From Clostridiales bacterium (lineage in GTDB: Bacteria; Bacillota; Clostridia; Peptostreptococcales; Anaerovoracaceae), in NCBI GenBank assembly GCA_022766365.1, contig JALENW010000036.1, positions 1 to 49,112 on the forward strand: a stretch of 49,112 nt of DNA. The letters run 5' to 3'. A program made the position numbers and the translations under genes. The notes beneath the pieces were generated by a model. It saw only the letters and a program-made list of their open reading frames with translations. It was not told the DNA's origin and made no database searches. This document shows positions 25,972 to 33,762 of the stretch, in pieces (the first letter of the stretch is position 1; each line of letters starts with the position of its first letter).

Positions 25972-26000
25972 TTGAGTTTCAGAAACTATAGAATCATAAT
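25972..26000 (+). promoter_or_regulatory. Possible promoter/operator before the second NEAT gene
   Basis: TTGAGT (25972-25977), a 17-base spacer and CATAAT (25995-26000). AGTTTCAGAAACT (25975-25987), a perfect 6-bp-arm palindrome, covers the -35 edge. Weak by consensus. Confidence 0.3.
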
Positions 26001-26062
26001 TTATCAGTTAAAGTTCAAAAAATAATTTAGAAAGGGGCAGTTTTTACTGCAAGGGTAATTTT

Positions 26063-27814
26063 ATGAAATTAGCGAAACGCTTTTTAACAGGTATTTTTAC
26101 ATTTCTATTAATGGTTTCTTTAATGATTCCGTTTGAAGCAACAAAAGCTCATGCGGAAGCAGGCAAAGAAGCAGATCAATATATTCCAAGTGAGACATAT
26201 TTGACAGATGTTAAGACCGATTTGCCGGACGGAGTGTACTCAATGCCGGTGAGATTACATCATGCGTATCAAAAACAGTTGTCCATGGGCAATAATTCTA
26301 TCGACGGTAATATATTAGTTCAGAAAGATGGGGATAAATATACATATTACCTCAGAATGAGAGGCCTCAAGTTTATGGGGTTGTTTGGACATCTTTGGAA
26401 TGTTCAAGCACCGGAGAAGAAGCAAGTGGACAACATTGCACAGTATAATCCGGAAATAAACTATGAAAATCAGAAGAATTTTAAAATGTCTGTGAGCAAA
26501 ACTTTCATGGATACTGATCTGGAGAAGAAAGAAAGAGAATTTCCCAGAATAATTATGTTCGAGGGAGATAAAGCACTTAATCAGATTGTTATTACTATTT
26601 GGGTAGATGCAATGGATGCTATAGCGTCCGGAGGAGCAACAGAATATGGTAAGATTGTCAAGGGGAAAGGTGAACAGAGGGGAATAGTGCAGATTGACTG
26701 GCATAATCCTATAAGTAAAGCTACTGCGAAAGAGATAAGCGACTATGGTGTAGTTTTACCTCCTGCTGACAAGACTAAACTGGAATATGCCATAGTAGCT
26801 GCGGAAAAGGCTAAAGAAGGCATCGAAGTAAGCACAGACGGAACCGATAAAGATAAAACCGTTAAGTGGGTAACAGAAGCTGAAATGAAGACCTTTAACG
26901 ATGCAATCAACGCAGCGGAAACTGTCCGAAAAGAAGAACTGACTAAAATTCAACAGGAGAAGGTTGACAACGCAGTAAAAACTTTAAATGCTGCTAAAGA
27001 TAAATTCGAAACAGCAAAGAAAAACGGCACAAAGGTAGAAGCCCCGAAGTATGCCGACCTGACCGAACTGAACAAGGCAGTCGAAAGGGCTAAGGCGGCA
27101 GTTAAGAACATAAAGACAAGCAAAGACGGTAAAGACATTGCTAAGACTGATAAGTGGGTAACTGCGGAGGTCATGAAGGCAATTATCGACAAAACCTCCG
27201 AGGCTGAGAAGCTTGCCTTGTCAAAGCCGACAGCAGACAGGAAGGCTGATGTTGAAAAGATGACAGGTGAGCTCAACAGTATGATTGGAAAATTCAAACC
27301 TGCTGAAGGTGCTAAGGTAGAAGCCCCGAAGTATGCCGACCTGACCGAACTGAACAAGGCAGTCGAAAGGGCTAAGGAGGCAGTTAAGAACATAAAGACA
27401 AGCAAAGACGGTAAAGACATTGCTAAGACTGATAAGTGGGTAACTGCGGAAGTCATGAAGGCAATTACCGACAAAACCTCCGAGGCTGAGAAGTTTGCCT
27501 TGTCAAATCCGACAGCAGACAGGAAGGCTGATGTTGAAAAGATGACAGGTGAGCTCAACAGTATGATTGGAAAATTCAAACCTGCTGAAGGTGCTAAGGT
27601 AGAAGTGGTCATATCTAAATCTGATACTGGCAATGAAGACAAGTCTACAGAAATGAAGGGATTGACGCCGCCTTCTAAGATGCATGTTAAACCTAACGCT
27701 CTTAAAAAGCCTGTAAAGACAGGGGATAATTCCATGCCGTTAGGTTATGCTGCCTTGGCCGTCATACTTGTAGGAACAATATATTATGTTGTTAAAAGGA
27801 AAAATGCAAAGTAA
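26063..27814 (+). CDS. Cell-wall-anchored NEAT-like protein with three FIVAR-like repeats
   Basis: A 583-aa secreted protein. Signal peptide (1-32, ending KAHAEA); NEAT-like domain (about 57-213) closely related to the first domain of the protein at 16825, sharing KYxYYLRMRGL, LFGHLW, DLEKKEREFP and VDAMDAIASGGA; a first FIVAR-like helical repeat (about 236-320); then two nearly identical 94-residue repeats (about 324-417 and 418-511); linker; sorting signal KPVKTGD (549-555); membrane segment; tail KRKNAK. The repeats probably act as a stalk that lifts the heme-binding domain from the wall. GCAAGGG lies 7 bases upstream of the start, after a small GCAGT/ACTGC hairpin. It follows the importer by 96 bases and is ended by a terminator. 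Confidence 0.87.
   Translation: MKLAKRFLTGIFTFLLMVSLMIPFEATKAHAEAGKEADQYIPSETYLTDVKTDLPDGVYSMPVRLHHAYQKQLSMGNNSIDGNILVQKDGDKYTYYLRMRGLKFMGLFGHLWNVQAPEKKQVDNIAQYNPEINYENQKNFKMSVSKTFMDTDLEKKEREFPRIIMFEGDKALNQIVITIWVDAMDAIASGGATEYGKIVKGKGEQRGIVQIDWHNPISKATAKEISDYGVVLPPADKTKLEYAIVAAEKAKEGIEVSTDGTDKDKTVKWVTEAEMKTFNDAINAAETVRKEELTKIQQEKVDNAVKTLNAAKDKFETAKKNGTKVEAPKYADLTELNKAVERAKAAVKNIKTSKDGKDIAKTDKWVTAEVMKAIIDKTSEAEKLALSKPTADRKADVEKMTGELNSMIGKFKPAEGAKVEAPKYADLTELNKAVERAKEAVKNIKTSKDGKDIAKTDKWVTAEVMKAITDKTSEAEKFALSNPTADRKADVEKMTGELNSMIGKFKPAEGAKVEVVISKSDTGNEDKSTEMKGLTPPSKMHVKPNALKKPVKTGDNSMPLGYAALAVILVGTIYYVVKRKNAK
27032..27313 (+). repeat. 282-bp tandem repeat, copy 1
   Basis: Begins AAGGTAGAAGCCCCGAAGTA and encodes 94 residues of a FIVAR-like module. 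By eye it differs from copy 2 at about five positions (for example GCGGCAG against GAGGCAG and AAGCCG against AATCCG). Confidence 0.93.
27314..27595 (+). repeat. 282-bp tandem repeat, copy 2
   Basis: Direct continuation of copy 1 in the same frame, starting with the same bases; the first ten bases (AAGGTAGAAG) begin a third copy at 27596 before the sequence diverges. The very high identity points to a recent duplication or ongoing homogenisation. Confidence 0.93.
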
Positions 27815-27859
27815 ACATTTCAATATACATTAATTTATGAAAGCTATATCGGATAAATT

Positions 27860-27885
27860 AAAAAGGCGGGGAAACCTGCCTTTTT
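27860..27885 (+). terminator. Rho-independent terminator at the end of the heme locus
   Basis: AAAAAGGCGGG (27860-27870), a GAAA loop and CCTGCCTTTTT (27875-27885), one mismatch in an 11-bp stem, with a T run. Confidence 0.85.
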
Positions 27886-27946
27886 GCTTAGGATTTTACA
27901 CATGAAACAACCGAATATAAATTAGTAGATTTAACAAATTAGTGTG

Positions 27947-27975
27947 TTGACAAAGAATAAATTACATGCTAAAAT
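27947..27975 (+). promoter_or_regulatory. Promoter of the amino acid ABC operon, flanked by direct repeats
   Basis: TTGACA (27947-27952), a 17-base spacer and TAAAAT (27970-27975). TTTAACAAATTA occurs on both sides, at 27930-27941 and 27988-27999, a spacing of 58 bases. Confidence 0.7.
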
Positions 27976-28018
27976 CAGATTTAAGATTTTAACAAATTAA
28001 AGAAATGAGGTGCACGAT

Positions 28019-28843
28019 ATGAAAAAAAGAATTTTAGCTGTTTTGACTCTGGGAGTAATCCTGACAACCATGGTTTTCTTGGCTTCCTGCGGAAACAAAG
28101 ACGATGGGAAGAAGGTTGATGATAAGGATCTGAATCTGGGAACCGACGGGGTATTTACAGTCGGACTTGACGATACTTTTGCTCCCATGGGTTTTAGAGA
28201 TAAAGATGGAAACTTAGTTGGATTTGACATCGATCTTGCAACTGAAGTAGCAAAGGATATGGGCCTAAAGGTAGAGTTCAAACCTATAAACTGGGATGCA
28301 AAGGACATGGAACTGAAATCAAAGAATATTGACTGTGTCTGGAACGGCATGTCTCAGACTCCTGAACGTGAGAAGGCAATGTCGCTCTCGAAGAAGTATC
28401 TCAATAATAAGATTATTCTGATGACAAATAAGGACGATATTAAGGTTGATGCTTCCAAGGACTTGAAGGGGTTGAGTATCGGAACCCAAGCTGATTCATC
28501 TGCCCTTGAGATGCTGAAAAAGAATGATATGTATGATGAAATCAAGGATAAAATAACTGAGTATACATCTTATGACGATGCTATTTTGGATATGAAAGCA
28601 GGACGAATTGATGTGATTGCCATTGACCAAGTCCTCGGTGAATACAAGAATAACAACATGGGAGAAAAAATGCGTTCTCTGAAATATGACTTGGGAGATG
28701 ACTTTTACGTAATCGGCTTCAGAAAAGATGATAAGGCGCTGCGAGATAGGGTGAACGCTGCAATCAAAAACGTGATTGAAAGTGGAAAAGCAGCTGAAAT
28801 AAGTAAAGACTGGTTTGGAAAGGATATTGTCGTCTTTAAGTAG
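28019..28843 (+). CDS. Polar amino acid ABC transporter substrate-binding lipoprotein
   Basis: A 274-aa lipoprotein with lipobox LASC (Cys near 24) and a family 3 extracellular solute-binding fold: GVFTVGLDDTFAPMGFRDKD, then VGFDIDLATEVAKDMGLKVE, WNGMSQTPEREKAMSLS, GLSIGTQADSSA and a final GKAAEISKDWFGKD. This group binds polar amino acids such as glutamine, cystine, histidine or arginine; the specific ligand is not predictable. GAGGTG at 28007-28012 selects the ATG at 28019 over an in-frame GTG at 28010. The permease follows after 76 bases. Confidence 0.93.
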   Translation: MKKRILAVLTLGVILTTMVFLASCGNKDDGKKVDDKDLNLGTDGVFTVGLDDTFAPMGFRDKDGNLVGFDIDLATEVAKDMGLKVEFKPINWDAKDMELKSKNIDCVWNGMSQTPEREKAMSLSKKYLNNKIILMTNKDDIKVDASKDLKGLSIGTQADSSALEMLKKNDMYDEIKDKITEYTSYDDAILDMKAGRIDVIAIDQVLGEYKNNNMGEKMRSLKYDLGDDFYVIGFRKDDKALRDRVNAAIKNVIESGKAAEISKDWFGKDIVVFK

Positions 28844-28919
28844 GTGAAGGATTTCAAGATTGACAGAAGATTCGGTTTTTAAATAAATAGGTAATATATA
28901 AAATGAGAAAGAGGCTTGT

Positions 28920-29585
28920 ATGATTTTAGAACCTTTAATAGAAAACTGGCAACTCCTTCTTGAGGGGACATGGATGGTCATCAAACTTTTCACCGTAACC
29001 CTGCTGTTTGCATTGCCACTCGGGCTTCCCATAGCCCTGGGGGCAAACAGCAGGATTTTTCCCTTAAGGTTTATTTGCCAGACATATGTTTGGATATTCA
29101 GAGGGACACCGCTGTTAATGCAGATGTTCTTCTTTTATTTTTTTATTCCCATTAATATCGGTGTAGCCCCTACTTTGTTCACAACCATTGCTTTTACTTT
29201 CGCTTTAAATTATGCTGCATACTTTGCGGAGATATACAGAGGAGGAATAAATAGCATTGATCGAGGACAGTTTGAAGCGGCTCATTCTTTGGGACTTTCA
29301 AAGTGGCAGACGACGCGGGATATAGTTTTACCTCAGACTATGAAGGCTATTTTGCCGTCCATTTTCAATGAGGTCATAACACTTGTGAAGGACACTGCAT
29401 TAGCTCAGACTCTGGGCATGATGGAACTGATGAAGGTTACTTACGGAATTGTAAATCGTACTTCTGTGACGACAATCTTTCTTTATACAGCTATCATCTA
29501 TCTAGGGTTAAATCTTCTGATAACCCTTGTGGCAAGCAAGCTTGAGGGACATTTTAAGAGATATGACGCAAAGGAGGAATTCTGA
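28920..29585 (+). CDS. Polar amino acid ABC transporter permease
   Basis: A 221-aa HisM/GlnP-type permease with about five membrane helices. Landmarks are the early [15 protein letters not shown] motif and [20 protein letters not shown], the EAA loop that contacts the ATPase. A single permease gene is present, so it probably works as a homodimer. AAAGAGG lies upstream of the start; the stop overlaps the ATPase start by one base (TGATG). Confidence 0.94.
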   Translation: MILEPLIENWQLLLEGTWMVIKLFTVTLLFALPLGLPIALGANSRIFPLRFICQTYVWIFRGTPLLMQMFFFYFFIPINIGVAPTLFTTIAFTFALNYAAYFAEIYRGGINSIDRGQFEAAHSLGLSKWQTTRDIVLPQTMKAILPSIFNEVITLVKDTALAQTLGMMELMKVTYGIVNRTSVTTIFLYTAIIYLGLNLLITLVASKLEGHFKRYDAKEEF

Positions 29586-30331
29586 TGAGAAGCGATAACG
29601 CCGAAATACGAGATGAATTGCAAGGCAGTATATCAAAAATCATGGATAAAGACAAGATTCTTGAAATGAAAGGGATTGTCAAAGAATATGGTGAGTTCAA
29701 GGCTCTCAGGGGTGTGGACTTCTCCGTTGAAAGAGGGGAAATCGTGACAATCATAGGTCCTTCCGGCTCAGGTAAAAGTACACTGCTCAGATGTATCAAC
29801 GGTCTGACTGTTCCAACGAGCGGCACCATAGATCTTCATGGAAGGACTAGCATGGTGTTTCAGCATTTTAATCTATTTCCTCATATGACCTGCCTTGAGA
29901 ATATAACTTACGCACCTATAAAGGTGTTGAAAGTTCCTAAAGTAGATGCTGAGGCAAATGCCAAGGAACTTTTGGACATGGTGGGACTTTCAGATAAGGC
30001 GTCTGCTTATCCGGCACAGATTTCAGGGGGTCAGAAACAAAGGGTTGCGATTGCAAGAAGCCTTGCAATGAAGCCTGATTTGATGCTCTTTGATGAACCC
30101 ACATCGGCTCTTGATCCTGAAATAATAGGTTCTGTACTCAATGTAATGAAGGGACTTGCCTCAGAACATATGACAATGGTCGTAGTTACCCACGAAATGA
30201 GCTTCGCAAGGGATGTTTCTGATAGGACCGTGTTCATGGCTGACGGTGAAAAACTGGAGGAAGGAACGCCTGCGCAGATATTTGAAAATCCTAAATCCGA
30301 AAGGCTGCAAACTTTTTTAGCTTCTTTCTGA
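29585..30331 (+). CDS. Polar amino acid ABC transporter ATPase (GlnQ-type)
   Basis: A 248-aa ATPase. Residues 1-20 are a short extra segment before the usual start of the domain. Motifs: Walker [11 protein letters not shown]-loop MVFQHFNLF, signature [16 protein letters not shown] (first residue I instead of L), Walker [15 protein letters not shown] and H-loop VTHEMSFAR, all typical of the GlnQ/HisP group. The start is backed by AAAGGAGG about 5-8 bases upstream. Last gene of the three-gene importer operon; no strong terminator follows. Confidence 0.95.
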   Translation: MRSDNAEIRDELQGSISKIMDKDKILEMKGIVKEYGEFKALRGVDFSVERGEIVTIIGPSGSGKSTLLRCINGLTVPTSGTIDLHGRTSMVFQHFNLFPHMTCLENITYAPIKVLKVPKVDAEANAKELLDMVGLSDKASAYPAQISGGQKQRVAIARSLAMKPDLMLFDEPTSALDPEIIGSVLNVMKGLASEHMTMVVVTHEMSFARDVSDRTVFMADGEKLEEGTPAQIFENPKSERLQTFLASF

Positions 30332-30536
30332 TAGCTCAGGTAGTAATTAAAAGTACTATTGTATATCGGGAATATATTTTTAATAAATATGGATTTGAAT
30401 CATTAAATTTTTGTTTGCAGAACTTTTCGATGATGAGAATCCCCAAAAGCTGTGAAGAGGGTTGCACTTTCAAGTCAAAAGATAAAACTGCGAATCATTA
30501 TGTAACTTTATATACAGGTGGGTAAGTCATTCCATG

Positions 30537-30545
30537 TGATATAAT
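30537..30545 (+). promoter_or_regulatory. Extended -10 promoter-like sequence
   Basis: TGATATAAT fits TGnTATAAT exactly. No matching -35 was found, which is acceptable for an extended -10 promoter. Confidence 0.35.
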
Positions 30546-30702
30546 ATGGGGAATTATTATGTCGTTGTTGGCCAATGATGAGTCAGATGTATATGAATAA
30601 GGTTATGTTTGTCGAGAGGAGTTCCGTGAGTTAACTGCATAAATATGCGAATGTAATCCAGGTGAAAATAATAAAGTGAAAGAGATAAAACCGAAAAATC
30701 CT

Positions 30703-30740
30703 GTCTCAAAATCTGAGAATGGAGGTGAGATTCTTCTCAG
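30703..30740 (+). other. Alternative hairpins in the non-coding stretch
   Basis: CTGAGAA (30713-30719) can pair with TTCTCAG (30734-30740); TCTCA (30704-30708) can instead pair with TGAGA (30726-30730), which lies in the loop of the first. No T run follows. Confidence 0.3.
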
Positions 30741-30851
30741 GGAAGGGCAATGTCGGAGTAATAATTTTTTGTCAGAGAGGGAGGTGGAAAGACACCGGGA
30801 TTATCATGGTCCGGCAAGGGATAATTAGGGTATATTTCGATATGGCTATTC

Positions 30852-30880
30852 TTGATAATTTCCGGATAATATTATATAAT
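30852..30880 (+). promoter_or_regulatory. Promoter of the membrane/zinc-ribbon gene pair
   Basis: TTGATA (30852-30857), a 17-base spacer and TATAAT (30875-30880), 32 bases before the start codon. Confidence 0.75.
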
Positions 30881-30911
30881 ATCTTGGAATAATTGTAAGC
30901 GAGGAGTAGCT

Positions 30912-31511
30912 ATGAATATCTTTGGAAAATTTGGACAGTTCATTGTGAATAACCAGGAAATTGTTCAGAGTATAGCAATCACTATTGTTGTGTTGTTGTG
31001 CCTGTTTTTCCTGGTATTTTTGTATAATAAGGTGAATAAAGCTTCTAAAAAAAAGGCCGAGTCATATACGAAAATCGAGGAGATTCTGGAAGATATTAAT
31101 GGCAATATATCCCAGCTGAGGAAGCAGGGGGACTTCATTTACATTGACAATTCCTCAAAGAAGAATCATGAGCAGGAAGCCTTGGAAGAGGCTATGGTGA
31201 GAGCCGGATCAGGCAGGACTCAGACATCAGACCTCGATGGAGTTGATCCCACAAAAATAGGTGGGGATATTGAAAAATGTGAAGGATCCGGTTTTGATAG
31301 AGAGGATATCGATAGGGGTGATAACCCTGCATTGAAGGCCGATGCTCTTAGGGAATCGATGATTGAAAAGATACTGGTTTCATCGGGGCGAGGAGAAATA
31401 TTGGAAAACTCCTGCAAGCCTAAGAGAAAGTTTACAAGCAGGACGGACGGAATAGATAAGTTCGGTAAGGAATATAACGTTGAGGAAATTAAGAAACAGA
31501 TTAGAGATTAG
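30912..31511 (+). CDS. Hypothetical single-pass membrane protein
   Basis: A 199-aa protein that I do not recognise. One membrane helix (about 19-42, IAITIVVLLCLFFLVFL) is followed by a Lys-rich stop-transfer stretch and a short coiled-coil-like segment (about 48-70, SYTKIEEILEDINGNISQL). The remainder is polar, probably cytoplasmic and largely disordered. GAGGAG lies upstream of the start. The next gene starts 12 bases after the stop, so the two form a pair, and both are membrane proteins with acidic soluble regions. Confidence 0.75.
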   Translation: MNIFGKFGQFIVNNQEIVQSIAITIVVLLCLFFLVFLYNKVNKASKKKAESYTKIEEILEDINGNISQLRKQGDFIYIDNSSKKNHEQEALEEAMVRAGSGRTQTSDLDGVDPTKIGGDIEKCEGSGFDREDIDRGDNPALKADALRESMIEKILVSSGRGEILENSCKPKRKFTSRTDGIDKFGKEYNVEEIKKQIRD

Positions 31512-31523
31512 AAAGGCGAGGAA

Positions 31524-33686
31524 ATGTTTTGTAAGGAATGTGGAAAATCAATAAGTGATGATTCAAAATTTTGCAGCTATTGCGGAAGCAAGGTTGAACC
31601 CATAGAGTCTTCAGACAGGTCCGAGCCTTCCGTAGCTGAGACGATTGATTCAAACCGGGATTTTGAAAATGGTCATAGAGCTGAGACAGTACTTGCTTCC
31701 GGATTAGGTACCGGGGATATTGCTGCGGGAGCTTCAACATCAGGAGAATATGACCGTGGAGGGAAAGACAATCGCAAGAAGATAAACTTGAAAAGGACGG
31801 CTAATTTTAGCTGGGATTTAGACGGATTTCCTTCCGAAGGCAATAAGAAGGAAAAGAAAGTTAACATTGAATGGGATGATGTCCTCATGCAAGAAAAGAA
31901 GGACAAAAGGTCGAATGCAGAAGATAAACATTTTGCAGATGGCACTTCCGGTTCAAAAAATTCAGGAAAGTTTTCGTTCCGTGGAGAATCCACATACGGT
32001 GCTGAAGATTGTTCAGTGGTAACAGGGGAATCGGATGCAGATGATGACCTTCACAGGATGATTTTTGGATATGGAGCCAATGAGAGCAGACCTGAGGAGG
32101 ATAATTCTTTTGTGTCCGGCGATAATGCAAATATCAATTCCACGGATTCAAATAGAGTCAATAAATTCTATACCTTCAATAAGAAGAATGAGGAATTTCA
32201 GCGGTTGCTCGATCGTGAATATGAGAAACTAAAGTTGGATGCAAACTACGAGAACATTGAAGACAATGATACGGAAATCCCTCCCAGTAGCAAGAGTTTC
32301 GAGGACAAAGATGTCGAAATCGAGAAAAAAATGTTTCCCGGAGAAGGAGGAAAACCCGGTTCAAATGGCTCAGATCTTGGGAGAAAACTTCAAACTGCTG
32401 GAGAAGGAACTCCAAGGGACGATGAAACCAATTTGGAATTGCTGGAGCAGGAAGGAGAACATGAGGGATTTCTGGGTGATGACACCGAAGTTGAGAAGAA
32501 AAGCATATCGGCTGCAGTGGCGTCAGGGTCAGGAGAATCAATGGGAGGAATCGCCTCATCAGTTGCTGCAGGAGGAGCAGCAGCTCTTTCGACAGTCGGA
32601 GAAGGGGAACTTGGATTCTCAAATATCGCCGGCTCCGATGAGAGTGCAGGAGCAGGAGACTCAGGTACGCAAGAATCAGGAAATCAAATTGAACCAGCAG
32701 CAGAGGGTGCAGAAGTCGAAGCCAGCCTTGGAGAACTCGCAGGAGGTGGAGTTCCGGGAGAAGCTTCCAAAGGCAGAAGAAGGCGAGGAAGAGCTGATAA
32801 CAGAAAGAAAACCAAGTTCAACTTCCAAGCAATATTTGATGACGAAGATACTGTTAGCGGCAGTGATAATGGGGAGCCGCTGCAAACCGGTGATGAAAAT
32901 ACTGAAACTGCTTTAAAAGAAGACAAGATTTCAGATGAAGATATATCCCGGGAGGTACTGACAGATTCAGAAGAAGTGAAAGAAGAAAAAGCAGAAGAGC
33001 CTTCTGACCGCAGTAACGATGAAAACAAGAAAACAAATATAGAACCTGAGGAAGAAGAAATAAAGCCAAAATCTAAGGCTTTCCATGCTCTCAGCATATT
33101 GTTCTATACGATATTAGTAATAGTGATAGTTATACTCGGAATCAAGATTATTGCCCCGAATAGCTCGCTGGCTATAAAAATTGATAGAACGTATGATAGT
33201 ATCATACATATGATAACAGGTCAGAATTCTACCTCTAATCCGGTTGAAAACCCGGAAGAAACGAAGACGGTGGACGACTGGATTGCGGATTCTGCTTCAG
33301 CAAACCAGAACATCGGTAAAGTACAGTCCGATCCCGAACTGAAAGTTGATATCACAAATAAAGACTTTAAAGGTGTGGATGTTAGCAAGCCATTCAGCGA
33401 CAGCACTTGGTACACAGAGGATGGCAGCAATATATATTATGGCCCCAATATTGTAAAAACTGTAATAGCATACTTCTCAGATGTTAATTCCGTAGAGGGG
33501 GGAGTGAACGGTGAAAAGGTAGAAACCCTTAATATCGGAGAAATTCGCACAGGAGAATTCGGGTTTTTCGTTGCAACATCTGTGAGCGGTAAGAAGGGAA
33601 CTGTGCATAAATACACGGTATATGTTGAACCCGAGGGAACTTCTATGAAGGTTTCGGATGTGACTGCTGCCGCAAAGAGTGAATAA
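31524..33686 (+). CDS. Zinc-ribbon membrane protein with a long acidic disordered region
   Basis: A 720-aa protein. A zinc ribbon at the very N-terminus (Cys3, Cys6, Cys17, Cys20: CxxC-x10-CxxC) is followed by nearly 500 residues rich in Glu, Asp, Ser and Gly with little predicted fold (about 30-510). One membrane helix (about 518-540, LFYTILVIVIVILGIKII) leads to a C-terminal domain of about 170 residues (containing STWYTEDGSNIYYGPNIVK and GEIRTGEFGFFVATS), which should lie outside the cell. The zinc-ribbon plus single-helix plan resembles YvbJ-type proteins, of unknown role. GCGAGG lies upstream of the start. The purine-rich coding strand creates long false frames at 32239-32916 and antisense. 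Confidence 0.82.
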   Translation: MFCKECGKSISDDSKFCSYCGSKVEPIESSDRSEPSVAETIDSNRDFENGHRAETVLASGLGTGDIAAGASTSGEYDRGGKDNRKKINLKRTANFSWDLDGFPSEGNKKEKKVNIEWDDVLMQEKKDKRSNAEDKHFADGTSGSKNSGKFSFRGESTYGAEDCSVVTGESDADDDLHRMIFGYGANESRPEEDNSFVSGDNANINSTDSNRVNKFYTFNKKNEEFQRLLDREYEKLKLDANYENIEDNDTEIPPSSKSFEDKDVEIEKKMFPGEGGKPGSNGSDLGRKLQTAGEGTPRDDETNLELLEQEGEHEGFLGDDTEVEKKSISAAVASGSGESMGGIASSVAAGGAAALSTVGEGELGFSNIAGSDESAGAGDSGTQESGNQIEPAAEGAEVEASLGELAGGGVPGEASKGRRRRGRADNRKKTKFNFQAIFDDEDTVSGSDNGEPLQTGDENTETALKEDKISDEDISREVLTDSEEVKEEKAEEPSDRSNDENKKTNIEPEEEEIKPKSKAFHALSILFYTILVIVIVILGIKIIAPNSSLAIKIDRTYDSIIHMITGQNSTSNPVENPEETKTVDDWIADSASANQNIGKVQSDPELKVDITNKDFKGVDVSKPFSDSTWYTEDGSNIYYGPNIVKTVIAYFSDVNSVEGGVNGEKVETLNIGEIRTGEFGFFVATSVSGKKGTVHKYTVYVEPEGTSMKVSDVTAAAKSE

Positions 33687-33762
33687 GTGCCTCGGAAACT
33701 CGGGGATAAGTTTATTGCCTGAAATCAATTAGGATTTCATTTAGAAAGGATAAATTGAATAG

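Larger units (their letters stand above)
30332..30911. other. 580-bp non-coding stretch with promoter-like and hairpin sequences
   Basis: No protein gene of credible size. It contains an extended -10 sequence (30537-30545), a 13-codon frame directly after it (30559-30600), mutually exclusive small hairpins (30703-30740), and a good promoter for the next gene (30852-30880). It might produce a small RNA or a structured leader; I recognise no known riboswitch or RNA family. Confidence 0.35.

Noticed and set aside
27032-27610. Repeats considered as a CRISPR-like or mobile array
   Set aside because: Units are 282 bp, directly abutting, in frame and coding; there are no spacers or terminal repeats.
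26950-27735. Antisense open frame of 261 codons
   Set aside because: It mirrors the FIVAR-repeat region; the repeats lack antisense stops, so the long frame is a by-product. No start signals or recognisable domain.
30760-30830. GAGAGGGAGGTGGAAAGAC and GGTCCGGCAAGGG looked a little like SAM-I riboswitch core elements
   Set aside because: Helix partners and the 3' half of the aptamer are missing, spacing is wrong, and the downstream gene has no link to methionine.
32239-32916. Open frame of 225 codons in the +2 frame
   Set aside because: It lies wholly inside the zinc-ribbon protein gene, has no ribosome site, and its Gln/Glu/Arg-rich sequence is what a purine-rich repetitive coding strand gives in a shifted frame.
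33719-33738. Hairpin TGAAATC/GATTTCA between the zinc-ribbon and UPF0182 genes
   Set aside because: The stem is only 7 AT-rich pairs with no convincing T run, so it was not called as a terminator.
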